Of a DNA stretch of 64,000 bases, positions 59,001-64,000 are shown one piece after another (position 1 is the stretch's first letter; each line of letters begins with the position of its first letter). The notes beneath the pieces are model-generated. The model did no database searches. It saw only the letters and a program-made list of their open reading frames with translations, and was not told the origin of the DNA. The DNA comes from Archivesica marissinica. Lineage: Eukaryota > Mollusca > Bivalvia > Venerida > Vesicomyidae. The stretch spans positions 12,983,950 through 13,047,949 of the forward strand of contig CM026398.1 of the NCBI GenBank assembly GCA_014843695.1. The letters run 5' to 3'. The position numbers and the translations under genes are program-made.

Positions 59001-60985
59001 GCAATGTAAGAATAACAGACGACAAGTATCACTTTCTTTTTAATATGCCCATTGTACATATAGGTATATAATAGATATACGAAGAAAATGCAGTACGTGT
59101 ATGTGCTTAATCTAGTTGTGTTCAGTACAGACGGATCTGTAGTCCAGTGGTTAACACGCTGGACTGGTAATCCAGGGATCGCAGGTTCGATCCCCCGTCT
59201 GACCCTAATAAAATTAACAGTCTTTCAGATGGGACGTTAAACCAAGGTCTTGTGTCTGTGCTTTACACTGTGCACGTAAAAGAACCAGAGGAGACTCTGC
59301 AATGGGTCTCTTTCTGTATCATTGCACTATCCTCCAAAATCTAAAATGACTAATCTCTTCAGGAGGCGTCGCTCATATGGGTAACCGGTAGCGACGATAA
59401 ATAAACGTAAAACACACATGCATTACGCCCTGTTGACCAACATTAAATAAATATAACTTACTTAATAAAATGATTTCAAGAAATAAAAAGGAAATCTCAA
59501 AATACATGTACAATGTATATAAAGTAAGTTAGATCAATAATCAATAATATATAATTTAAATATATTGAAATGAATACAGTCTACATCCGCTATGTCAAAG
59601 TCGGCTATGTCGAATTATCAGGTTATCTCGAATTCAGACCAAAGTCCCGTTTCAGACACTATCATTTTACATATAACTTGCTCCGTTTATATCGAATTTC
59701 GTTAAGTCAAACTTCGGTTATGTCGAAGTATTTTGCTCGGTCCCACGGAATTCGACATAGCAGATGTAGACTGTACTAAGACAACGGTTATTGTTATGTG
59801 TGTTGTTGCATGTAATACATTATAGCCAATTATAGCCGACAATAGTCGAATCTGTCCGCGGCCTGGTTGAATTAAACAGAACAGAACAGAACATTTATTC
59901 AGACTTCTACATAGTACCTCGTCAAATATATATGCATAGGGTATATAACATACAGGGCCGTTGCTGGAGCTATTTTGATGATACGCACGGCCAAAATATG
60001 CTTGTTTATCGAGTGAGCATAGCGAGCGAGTACGCTAGGGGGGTCCGAGGCCATGCCCCCCGGAATTTTTTTGAAATGAGGAAGCAATTTCTTGCATTTT
60101 GTAACATACAATTGCAGACTAAAGTTCTTACGACAATCCGAATAAAGGTATAAATTAAGGCTAGATGTATAATATACATGATATATCGCCCTTATCAATT
60201 AAACAAGCACGTAAAATAGCACAAACTAAATTTTGAGATGCACAATATTTGCAATGGGCTCAATTATTCCACCACTACACACATCCCGGCGCCTATGTAT
60301 CCCTACAAGCCCACCCCCGGGGTTTTAATGCATTTTTGGAGTTTTCATTTTTTTCGTTTTCTGAGACCAATGATATGCACGTGCGTACTTGCGTATGCCC
60401 AGCGACGGGCCTGAGTCATATAAATACTAATTCACGTGAATTGGTACAAAACAGTTTGCAATATCACCAATAGTAGAGGATGAACACGTTGCATAACAAT
60501 ATTTAAAAGTGAAATTCTAACTTTCAAAGATTCTTTGATCAATTTAACTATGATTAGCTAAACTAGATTTATTGGTAGATTGCATTAGGTCAATAAACTT
60601 GTACATTGGTGGCCTTTTATTGAAATATGTGTTAATGTATGTTGTCCTGCGCTCATTAAAACAAGAAAATATTCATATAAAATGTTACTCATCTTCAATA
60701 TCTTGAGTATTACAACATACACAATATTAAACGATTTAATAGTTCAAGTTTCAGAGATATGCTATTATTCGTATTATCATATAAAATGGTACTCATCTTC
60801 AATATCTTGAGTATTACAACATAAACAATATTAAACGATTTAATAGTTCAAGTTTCAGAGATATATACGGATGTTATTATTCGTATTATCGCTAATGCGG
60901 AGCATGCTAATATTAAATATATACATTACATATATCTACTATCTTTACAGAAATCATAAAACTAAAGGAAAAGCAGCTTTCCGAG
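37873..60985 (+). CDS. kinesin-3-type motor, KIF28/KLP-6-like; 11 consecutive exons, both ends missing
   Basis: This is a microtubule plus-end motor ATPase. Joining eleven exons (198, 133, 77, 115, 112, 99, 95, 42, 71, 208 and 35 bp) gives 1185 nt, or 395 codons, with compatible phases throughout and no stop. Order of motifs: NSREK at the start, FTFDHSYWSHDGF, the P-loop GQTGSGKT, EIYNEKVYDLL, switch I NETSSRAH, switch II DLAGSE, NINKSLMSLG, YRDSKLT, LRYADRVKSI, then a charged neck helix. The NSRE and YWSHDGF motifs point to kinesin-3. The GYGPNKG segment after the P-loop and the short insert GYIMPEDGNKYADQ suggest KIF28/KLP-6 over KIF1 or KIF13; that is recollection of family features and a database search could change it. 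The N-terminal VRVRPF segment and the stalk/tail (FHA and beyond) lie outside or were not found. Intron 5 has a GC donor. Confidence 0.93.
38417..38630. mobile_element. decayed hAT-like MITE in kinesin intron 1
   Basis: The left end caggcgcgtagcta and the right end ggctacgcccc form imperfect terminal inverted repeats. Flanks tagactaa (38409-38416) and cagactaa (38630-38637) match at 7 of 8 positions, the length expected for a hAT target duplication. It is non-coding. Confidence 0.6.
39465..39715 (+). mobile_element. SINE family F (long-variable-arm tRNA head)
   Basis: The head reads ctccgtggtcgagtggttaa, with a long variable region and B box gggttcgagccc, so it resembles a Ser/Leu-class tRNA. 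The 3' end cgtcgctcaaatgggaaacc plus ggttaaataaactta resembles the family-A tail. Confidence 0.8.
39848..39980 (+). CDS. kinesin exon b (P-loop)
   Basis: Acceptor tttcag|AGG; donor AAAG|gttggt. It encodes RRLFTDLGTGLLQSAWSGYN and then LFAYGQTGSGKTYSMMGYG, containing the ATP-binding P-loop. It ends in phase 1. Confidence 0.95.
40111..40331. mobile_element. hAT-like MITE in kinesin intron 2
   Basis: The ends caggcccgtagc and gctacgggcctg are perfect 12-bp inverted repeats starting with CAGG. The internal gctagggggtccg and ggcatgcggtcccc match the MITEs at 49706 and 59953. It fills almost half of a 470-bp intron. Confidence 0.8.
40451..40527 (+). CDS. kinesin exon c
   Basis: Acceptor cacag|GAATG; donor CAG|gtaaat. 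It encodes GMVPMLSERLFNEIARKGQ and ends in phase 0. It corresponds to the segment after the P-loop helix in kinesin motors (usual form GIIP..C..LF..I). Confidence 0.93.
40694..40893. repeat. 40-bp minisatellite, 5 identical copies
   Basis: Units start tctgaactatataatactgt at 40694, 40734, 40774, 40814 and 40854 with no visible differences. It lies in kinesin intron 3. Confidence 0.97.
41115..41435 (-). mobile_element. SINE family A plus abutting second A tail fragment
   Basis: 41115-41362 is a copy with an internal deletion before the B box (ctgaaagacctgcgatccc in plus reading). A second tail fragment, 41364-41435, starts again with tgttttacgtttatttatcg and stops after agagattag. Two insertions or a partial tandem duplication would explain this. 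Confidence 0.88.
41440..41511 (+). repeat. about 70-bp dispersed repeat, copy 2
   Basis: It matches 7532-7600 (tggcactggttaattatcg, tattgtcgatgcatacc). It follows an antisense SINE A tail and a (TA)n run, as the first copy follows an antisense SINE A. Confidence 0.75.
41534..41783 (+). mobile_element. SINE family B
   Basis: Head ccgtctccgtgatctagtgg, loop ctacgga, degenerate B box aaggttccaacctc, body tctgatatggccggttggtg with a deletion near 41655, tail aaaataaacaaacactttac. It lies in kinesin intron 3. Confidence 0.9.
41959..42252 (+). mobile_element. SINE family A, full length with target duplication
   Basis: A complete head (acagacggatatgtagtcc), body and tail. It is flanked by ataagttaat at 41948-41957 and 42253-42262. 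It is a good reference copy for the family. Confidence 0.95.
42299..42334. repeat. (TA)n microsatellite
   Basis: About 36 bp of TA repeats in kinesin intron 3. Confidence 0.95.
42452..42681 (+). mobile_element. SINE family C
   Basis: Head aagtcgtgatagcgaagtg, B box gagttcgagccc, body gcctcttctctctccctcg, tail ttgcgatt-type antisense of cgcaatcgagct and aaataaatttgtataaac. A short target duplication taattgt (42443-42449, 42682-42688) is likely. It ends about 165 bp upstream of exon d. Confidence 0.9.
42847..42961 (+). CDS. kinesin exon d (EIYNEKVYDLL)
   Basis: Acceptor tttcag|GTG; donor TGTG|gtaacg. It encodes SFSMLEIYNEKVYDLLQSDK and then VRMTLKNGFC. It ends in phase 1. A 30-bp array starts about 85 bp past the donor. 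Confidence 0.94.
43047..43346. repeat. 30-bp minisatellite, 10 near-identical copies
   Basis: Units contain ttccgtgaacgagtggctga and taacgctacc. The only difference seen is one C-to-T in the fifth unit (aacgtt). It lies in kinesin intron 4, starting about 85 bp after the exon d donor, and is open in several frames by chance. Confidence 0.97.
43923..44085 (+). mobile_element. SINE family A with large internal deletion and (ACGC)n tail
   Basis: The tRNA head is intact (acagacggatctgtagtct, B box ggttcgaccc), then the body is lost and cactcatatgggcaacc joins directly. 44042-44085 is an (acgc)n microsatellite that follows the tail. Confidence 0.88.
45218..45509 (-). mobile_element. SINE family A, antisense, 48 bp before kinesin exon e
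   Basis: A full-length copy flanked by tgttattgaga at 45207-45217 and 45510-45520. The insertion leaves only 48 bp before the exon, so the branch point must lie in that stretch or inside the SINE. Confidence 0.94.
45558..45669 (+). CDS. kinesin exon e (switch I, first half), GC donor
   Basis: Acceptor tctgtag|TTG. It encodes VDGLQSYPVSSYRDIEYYI and then AVTKMNETS. Codon phase and the next exon (C CGA GCA CAT = SRAH) force the exon end at AG|gcaagt, so the intron starts with GC, not GT. No GT placement keeps the invariant SSR. Confidence 0.93.
45660..45738 (+). repeat. 43-bp tandem duplication covering the exon e splice donor
   Basis: The words aaacgagcaggcaagtacat and taaatgcatttatata start at 45660 and again at 45703. 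The first copy includes the real exon end AG|gcaagt; the second supplies an identical GC-type donor 43 bp downstream. Confidence 0.93.
46211..46510. repeat. 53-bp minisatellite, about 5.5 copies
   Basis: Units contain gtgggccgcctcgtcacgga followed by ggttcag. Each ends with the 14-bp palindrome ggcaatcgattgcc (diverged to ggcattcgattgca in one). It is CpG-rich and lies in kinesin intron 5. Confidence 0.93.
46940..49583. mobile_element. DNA-transposon-like element with 24-bp TIRs, mostly minisatellite inside
   Basis: The left end agtggcggaacctatgctcg plus gcgta (46940-46964) is the reverse complement, with one mismatch, of the right end tacgccgagcataggttcca plus ccact (about 49559-49583). A degraded third copy (tacgccgtgcataggtgccc) sits at 49352-49371. 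No transposase coding is present. Immediate flanks do not show an obvious target duplication, so the superfamily is unknown. Confidence 0.65.
46946..49014. repeat. 17-bp/9-bp CpG-rich minisatellite
   Basis: The unit tatgctcggcgtattcc alternates with short ggcgtattc or tggcgtattc inserts, about 125 units in all. A distinctive block with tatgttcggcg followed by repeated gtattcggc recurs near 47410 and 47931, a higher-order period of about 521 bp. Frames of up to 724 codons (CSAYSYARRIPMLGVF type) are artefacts. Confidence 0.97.
49706..50113. mobile_element. hAT-like MITE, 408 bp, in kinesin intron 5
   Basis: The ends cagggccgtcgctgg and ccagcgacgggcctg form 15-bp inverted repeats with one mismatch. 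Internal gagcatagcgagcgagtacg and ctaggggggtccg are shared with the copy at 59953-60413. The flanks attattcg and aaatttcg agree at only 5 of 8 positions. Confidence 0.82.
50114..50605 (+). mobile_element. LINE C-terminal and 3' UTR remnant
   Basis: Frame-broken translation shows TGRYAGIDRNQRICKLCN and IEDEYHLLLCCPLY, the Cys-rich C-terminus also seen at 13660-13770. The 3' end is AT-rich and closes with aataaactttgaaag near 50605. It begins exactly at the right end of the adjacent MITE. Confidence 0.75.
50675..50962 (+). mobile_element. SINE family A
   Basis: Head agactgatctgtagtccagtgg with small changes, full body, tail cgataaataaacgtaaaacac. Flanks contain similar aatcattta/aatcatttta words, a possible decayed target duplication. 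It is in kinesin intron 5, about 130 bp before exon f. Confidence 0.92.
51090..51188 (+). CDS. kinesin exon f (switch I to switch II)
   Basis: Acceptor tttcag|CCG; donor GGGAG|gtgcgt. It encodes SRAHTIVTISFLQ and KINLVDLAG. The serine of DLAGS is split across the intron. Confidence 0.95.
51209..51430 (+). mobile_element. SINE family D
   Basis: Head gtgtccgattagcgcagtgg, B box gggctcgacctc, body gtgggtttttccggtttcctcc, tail gcgccaacgagagtgattaa and gttgtaaaataaaag. It starts about 20 bp downstream of the exon f donor. Confidence 0.9.
51945..52000 (+). mobile_element. truncated LINE 3' end
   Basis: acatttctacatccccgcga, ggggttcgacattacaggaag and then (gata)n match the 3' terminus of the LINE at 33094-34612. 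Only about 55 bp were inserted. It is in kinesin intron 6. Confidence 0.87.
52337..52431 (+). CDS. kinesin exon g (SER to IK)
   Basis: Acceptor ttacag|CGA; donor AAGA|gtaagt. It encodes SERASQTGAVGVRFEESKN and INKSLMSLGIVIK. The usual RLKEG after the glycine is replaced by RFEES; NINKSL is intact. Confidence 0.94.
52690..52951 (+). mobile_element. SINE family C with internal tail duplication
   Basis: The head tagtcgtgatagcgtaatgg and body are followed by ggcgatggattccatcagaa to gattaat, then the same segment repeats (52856 onward) before the tail continues to ttgtttcgcaatcgagctca. The B box is largely lost. It is in kinesin intron 7. Confidence 0.87.
52860..53074 (+). repeat. composite dispersed repeat, partner of 31762-31966
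   Basis: The SINE C tail is followed by ctattgggaggtcagtctgt and tgtggcggagagcagacc. The same junction occurs in opposite orientation at 31762-31966 with only a few substitutions. Confidence 0.85.
53119..53410 (-). mobile_element. SINE family A, antisense
   Basis: Full length on the minus strand, from the tRNA head near 53410 to the tail near 53125. It is in kinesin intron 7, about 320 bp before the 42-bp micro-exon. Confidence 0.92.
53729..53770 (+). CDS. kinesin 42-bp micro-exon (loop 12 region)
   Basis: Acceptor tttcag|ACC; donor CCAA|gtgagt. It encodes NLCALACGRTDQGP (with one base from the previous exon). This is the loop-12 position, where many kinesin-3 motors carry a lysine-rich K-loop. 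Here there is no lysine. Confidence 0.93.
54144..54214 (+). CDS. kinesin exon i (YRDSKLT)
   Basis: Acceptor tttcag|CTC; donor ATG|gtaaag. It encodes TPYRDSKLTMLLKDAIGGN and CKTIM, the conserved microtubule-facing helix. It ends in phase 0. Confidence 0.95.
54330..55834. repeat. 15-bp satellite in kinesin intron 9, running into a gap
   Basis: The unit is ccataccgaccatat, about 100 copies. In 54481-54720 every fourth unit reads tatcaac, a regular 60-bp higher-order period. Further right the variants are ccaacc and cacatcc. The long MVGMD and YGRYG frames are artefacts. The array is cut by the N run. Confidence 0.97.
55835..56834. other. assembly gap, exactly 1000 N
   Basis: A placeholder gap inside kinesin intron 9. 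The true length of the satellite and of the intron is unknown. Confidence 0.99.
56890..56932 (-). mobile_element. SINE family D, head fragment only
   Basis: On the minus strand it reads gtccgattagcgcagtggtt and agcactctcgcttctca, the first about 40 bp of the tRNA head. The rest is missing. Confidence 0.7.
57007..57214 (+). CDS. kinesin exon j (end of motor core and neck)
   Basis: Acceptor ctgcag|GTT; donor GAAG|gttagc. It encodes VATISPSDQDYQQTLSTLRY, ADRVKSIRN, then a charged helix with LIKELLAEKETLLEKLK that probably forms the neck coiled coil. It ends in phase 1. Confidence 0.95.
57249..57475 (+). mobile_element. SINE family B, diverged
   Basis: Head gtctccgtggtctagtggtt, body tctgatatggccggttgata, tail cactataataaacaaaat. 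Several small deletions make it one of the older copies here. It is 35 bp downstream of the exon j donor. Confidence 0.88.
58072..58250. repeat. 40-bp minisatellite, about 4.5 copies
   Basis: Units contain gtacacgtggggtgaaac and atcaaggggtgagcgccctg, with small length differences in the G run. It is in kinesin intron 10. Confidence 0.93.
58960..59060 (+). mobile_element. LINE C-terminal fragment
   Basis: A short open stretch translates to PIHERICDVCNVRITDDKYHF, the Cys-x2-Cys...His pattern of LINE C-termini in this window. No other part of the element is recognisable. Confidence 0.6.
59127..59418 (+). mobile_element. SINE family A, full length
   Basis: Head acagacggatctgtagtcc with one extra T after agtgg, a normal B box, body and tail. 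It is in kinesin intron 10. Confidence 0.93.
59577..59773. mobile_element. pogo/Tc1-mariner-like MITE, 197 bp
   Basis: The ends cagtctacatccgctatgtc and gacatagcagatgtagactg are about 22-bp inverted repeats with two mismatches, flanked by TA on both sides (59575-59576, 59774-59775). Repeated ctatgtcgaa words inside are typical of pogo-type non-autonomous elements. It has no transposase. Confidence 0.85.
59953..60413. mobile_element. hAT-like MITE, 461 bp, in kinesin intron 10
   Basis: The ends cagggccgttgctgg and ccagcgacgggcctg, and shared internal sequence, place it with the 49706-50113 copy. Compared with that copy it has extra sequence near 60190-60340. No clean 8-bp target duplication was found. 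Confidence 0.82.
60675..60890. repeat. 104-bp tandem duplication
   Basis: atataaaatgttactcatct starts at 60675, and the near-identical atataaaatggtactcatct at 60779. The second copy has about 10 extra bases (atacggatgt) near its end. It lies about 60 bp upstream of the 35-bp kinesin exon. Confidence 0.9.
60951..60985 (+). CDS. kinesin 35-bp exon (neck continuation)
   Basis: Acceptor tttacag|AAA; donor GAG|gtaagt. With one base carried over it encodes EIIKLKEKQLSE, continuing the charged helix in phase. It is short, but its phase, signals and composition all fit. Confidence 0.8.
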
Positions 60986-61524
60986 GTAAGTAAATATGCA
61001 CATTGTATGTTCGATACTTATGTATTCGTTGTAAGGCCTGCGATGCAGACTCTGCCACAGCTATAGGTTATTTAGTTTAAACATGATTTATTTCAGTATT
61101 TGTACATGTAATCAAGAAATGAACATTTTACATATAATTTAACAGCAGTAGACTGAAAGGGATTAGAACGAAAGAAAACTTATATAGTTCTTCTCCCTAT
61201 CAATTGATTGATATACAATAGGCAGGAAAATAATATATAATAATTATAACAATGAAAATACGTGAAATCTATTCTAGGTATTTGCTAAAGAATTTCAGAA
61301 CTTAATGTATTAGTGAGTCAATAGTTTTGGATGTAAAAAAGAAAATGGTTAATATTTAAAGGAATATATGAAGAAAGTTCAAGAACAAGAACTATCAAAT
61401 CGGAGCACTTGAAGAAAAAGAGATTAGTATAGAGAAAAGTGGTTGAATAGGGTCGGTTGTTGTGTCAATAACGACAGCATTCAGATTGGAATCCGCCATA
61501 TGAACCTTTTAGAAGTCATCCATC

Positions 61525-61971
61525 TCAGAACCTTTCACTGCCAATAATGTATTCGTTTACAGTAAGGAAAAGTATGGTGTTGGTTGCAATATCCTTATTA
61601 ATGTCACCGAGAAGTAGTGTGTTTAAGTTGACATTACAAATTGTGGACATCTTATTGAAGAGTGTTATACGTAGTTGATCATAGAAATGGCATTGAAAGA
61701 AGAAGTGGAAGTTATGTTCTATGCCACCACATCTGCATAATGGTGATTCTACTATGTTCTTTAGAAATAGGGGATGGTTTAGGGAACTACATTTCGTTCT
61801 AAGCCGTGTATGTAGAACCTGGGATCTTCTTTTCCCACAGTAAAATAGTTTTCCAATTTTACTTTTGTTAGTGTTAAGAAAGGCCTTGAAAGAATCATAG
61901 GTTATTTCGCACACTTTATTTACATACTTCATTGTTTGTTTGATTTGCTCCAAGTTGGTAGCTACATACAT
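61525..61971 (-). pseudogene. LINE C-terminal domain, 148 codons open
   Basis: The minus-strand frame contains SQVLHTRLRTKCSSLNHPLF and SPLCRCGGIEHNFHFFFQC. This is the Cys-Cys-His-Cys C-terminal domain of a LINE family different from the one at 33094. The frame is intact from an internal methionine to a stop, but no RT domain lies upstream (to the right), so it is a 5'-truncated insertion. It lies beyond the last visible kinesin exon, opposite in strand. Confidence 0.75.
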
Positions 61972-62427
61972 CTGAGCTTATATTATTGTGTAGCAGGACT
62001 TTCCGATTCCGGCAAATAAAACTAAGTTAACTTAGGTTACTGCGTATACGCTAAATGCGATATGCAAGTGAGTGTACACTTGCTAAGTGGCAGTCCATGT
62101 CGACACCCGAACTTCCTTCCAGGTACTTAAAATGGTCCATGTGTCGACAACACGAGCGTCCATCTCATAAGATTCTGTGTGAACCATGGTAAATTTTTAA
62201 TTATTTTTAACTAAGACAATATTTTTGGAGGGTGTGCAAATTTCATCCATTGGCATTTTAAAAATCCAATATGGCCGCCGCCACCCCCGAAAATGGCTAT
62301 ATAACGTTTAAGTATTTGTGACAGAGACATACTGTTGGGCTCTATACCCAGGTTTTTAAGTATGAGGAATCTACTGGAAAGGTTATTTATGTGATTAGAC
62401 TATTATTTTATCCATTGGCATGAAGCA
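61972..62427. other. unique sequence, nothing recognised
   Basis: No exon with kinesin-like content and no repeat family was recognised. Confidence 0.4.
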
Positions 62428-64000
62428 CCACTAACCGCCGTTATGCGGCGAAGAAGCACCACTAACCCCCGGTATGTGCGACGAAGCACCACTAACCGCC
62501 GGTATGTGCGACGAAGTACCACTAACCGCCGTTATGTGCGACGAAGCACCACTAACCGCCGGTATGTGCGACAAAGCACCACTAACCGCCGGTATGTGCG
62601 ACGTAGCACCACTAACCGCCGGTGTGTGCGACGAAGCACCACTAACCGCCGGTATGTGCGACGAAGCACAACTAACCGCCGGTATGTGCGACGAAGTACC
62701 ACTAACCGCCAGTATGTGCGACGTAGCACCACTAACCGCCAATACCACTAACAGCCGGTATGTGCGATGAAGTACCACTAACCGCCGGTATGTGCGATGA
62801 AGTACCACTAACCGCCGGTATGTGCGACGAAGCACCACTAACCGCGGTATGTGCGACGTAGCACCACTAACCGCCGGTATGTGCGACGTAGCACCACTAA
62901 CCGCCGGTATGTGCGACGTAGCACCACTAACCGCCGGTATGTGCGATGAAGCACCACTAACCGCCGGTATGTGCGATGAAGCACCACTAACCGCCGGTAT
63001 GTGCGACGAAGCACCACTAACCGTCGGTATGTCCGACGTAGCACCACTAACCGCCGGTATGTCCGACGTAGCACCACTAACCGCCGGTATGTGCGACGAA
63101 GCACCACTAACCGCCGGTATGTGCGACGAAGCACCACTAGCCGCCAGTATGTGCGAGGAAGCACCACTAACCGCCGGTATGTGCGACGAAGCACCACTAA
63201 CCGCCGTTACGTGCGACGAAGCACCACTAACCGCCGGTATTTGCGACGTAGCACCACTAACCGCCGGTATGTGCGACGAAGTACCACTAACCGCCGGTAT
63301 GTGCGATGAAGCACCACTAACCGCCAGTACCACTAACCGCCGGTATGTGCGATGAACTACCACTAACCGCCGGTATGTGCGATGAAGTACCACTAACCGC
63401 CGGTATGTGCGATGAAGCACCACTAACCGCCGGTATGTGCGATGAAGCACCACTAACCGCCGGTATGTCCGACGTAGCACCACTAACCGCCGGTATGTGC
63501 GACGAAGCACCACTAACCGCCGGTATGTGCGACGAAGCACCACTAACCGCCGGTATGTGCGACGAAGCACCACTAACCGCCGGTATGTGCGACGAAACAC
63601 CACTAACCTTCGTTACGTGCGACGAAGCACCAACCGCCGGTATGTGCGACGTAGCACCACTAACCGCCGGTATGTGCGACGAAGCACCACTAACCGCCGG
63701 TTTGTGCGACGAAGCACCACTAACCGCCGTTACGTGCGACGTAGCACCACTAACCGCCGGTATGTGCGACGAAGCAACACTAACCGCCGGTATGTGCGAC
63801 GAAGCACCACTAACCACCGATATGTGCGATGAAGCACCACTAACCGCCGGTATGTGCGACGAAGCACCACTAACCGCCGGTATGTGCGACGAAGCACCAC
63901 TAACCGCCGGTATGTGCGACGTAGCACCACTAACCGCCGGTATGTGCGACGTAGCACCACTAACCGCCGGTATGTGCGACGTAACACCACTAACCGCCGG
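62428..64000. repeat. 30-bp CpG-rich satellite, at least 52 copies, runs off the window
   Basis: The unit is gcaccactaaccgccggtat followed by gtgcgacgaa. Variants concentrate at gacgaa/gatgaa/gacgta and at gcacc/gtacc. Two short units (near 62740 and 63330) lose about 18 bp. The length is divisible by three, so long frames on both strands are artefacts. Confidence 0.97.

Noticed and set aside
62428..64000. 390-codon ASSHIPAVSG / RRTYRRLVVL frames
   Set aside because: These are artefacts of a 30-bp satellite open on both strands.

Overview
The window is animal nuclear DNA, AT-rich and repeat-rich, most like a marine invertebrate. The evidence is a kinesin gene split into small exons by introns with standard splice signals, CR1/Jockey-like LINE copies, at least six kinds of tRNA-headed SINE, short inverted-repeat DNA transposons, and about 24 kb of tandem arrays. 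I cannot fix the species; a lophotrochozoan (for example a mollusc) is a guess from the repeat style.

Layout. 1-1899: minus-strand LINE copy, truncated by the window edge. 2.7-6.9 kb: a small candidate minus-strand gene with a TATA-type promoter and an internal 342-bp in-frame duplication, plus minor repeats. 7.2-29.8 kb: a near-continuous block of tandem arrays with units of 17, 44, 33, 24, about 10, 19 and 66/72 bp, separated by SINEs and one LINE tail and interrupted by a 1000-N gap. 29.8-37.8 kb: mixed unique sequence, SINEs, a second copy of the first LINE on the plus strand, and a 36-bp array. 37.87-60.99 kb: eleven consecutive plus-strand exons of a kinesin-3-type motor, probably KIF28/KLP-6-like, that join in frame to give 395 codons. 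61.5-64 kb: another LINE C-terminus and a 30-bp array running off the window.

The kinesin is the one confidently real host gene. Exon phases match at all ten junctions. The P-loop, switch I, switch II and YRDSKLT motifs are intact, so it looks functional. Ten of its introns lie here, and all except the 373-bp intron 8 carry mobile elements and/or tandem repeats. Intron 5 begins with GC instead of GT, and that donor has been copied 43 bp downstream. The same intron holds a 2.6-kb element with 24-bp terminal inverted repeats whose left terminus has apparently expanded into a 2-kb minisatellite. The first exon(s), upstream of the NSRE motif, and the tail exons were not found here.

The many long open frames inside the arrays are artefacts of repeat units without stop codons. 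They are not annotated as genes.
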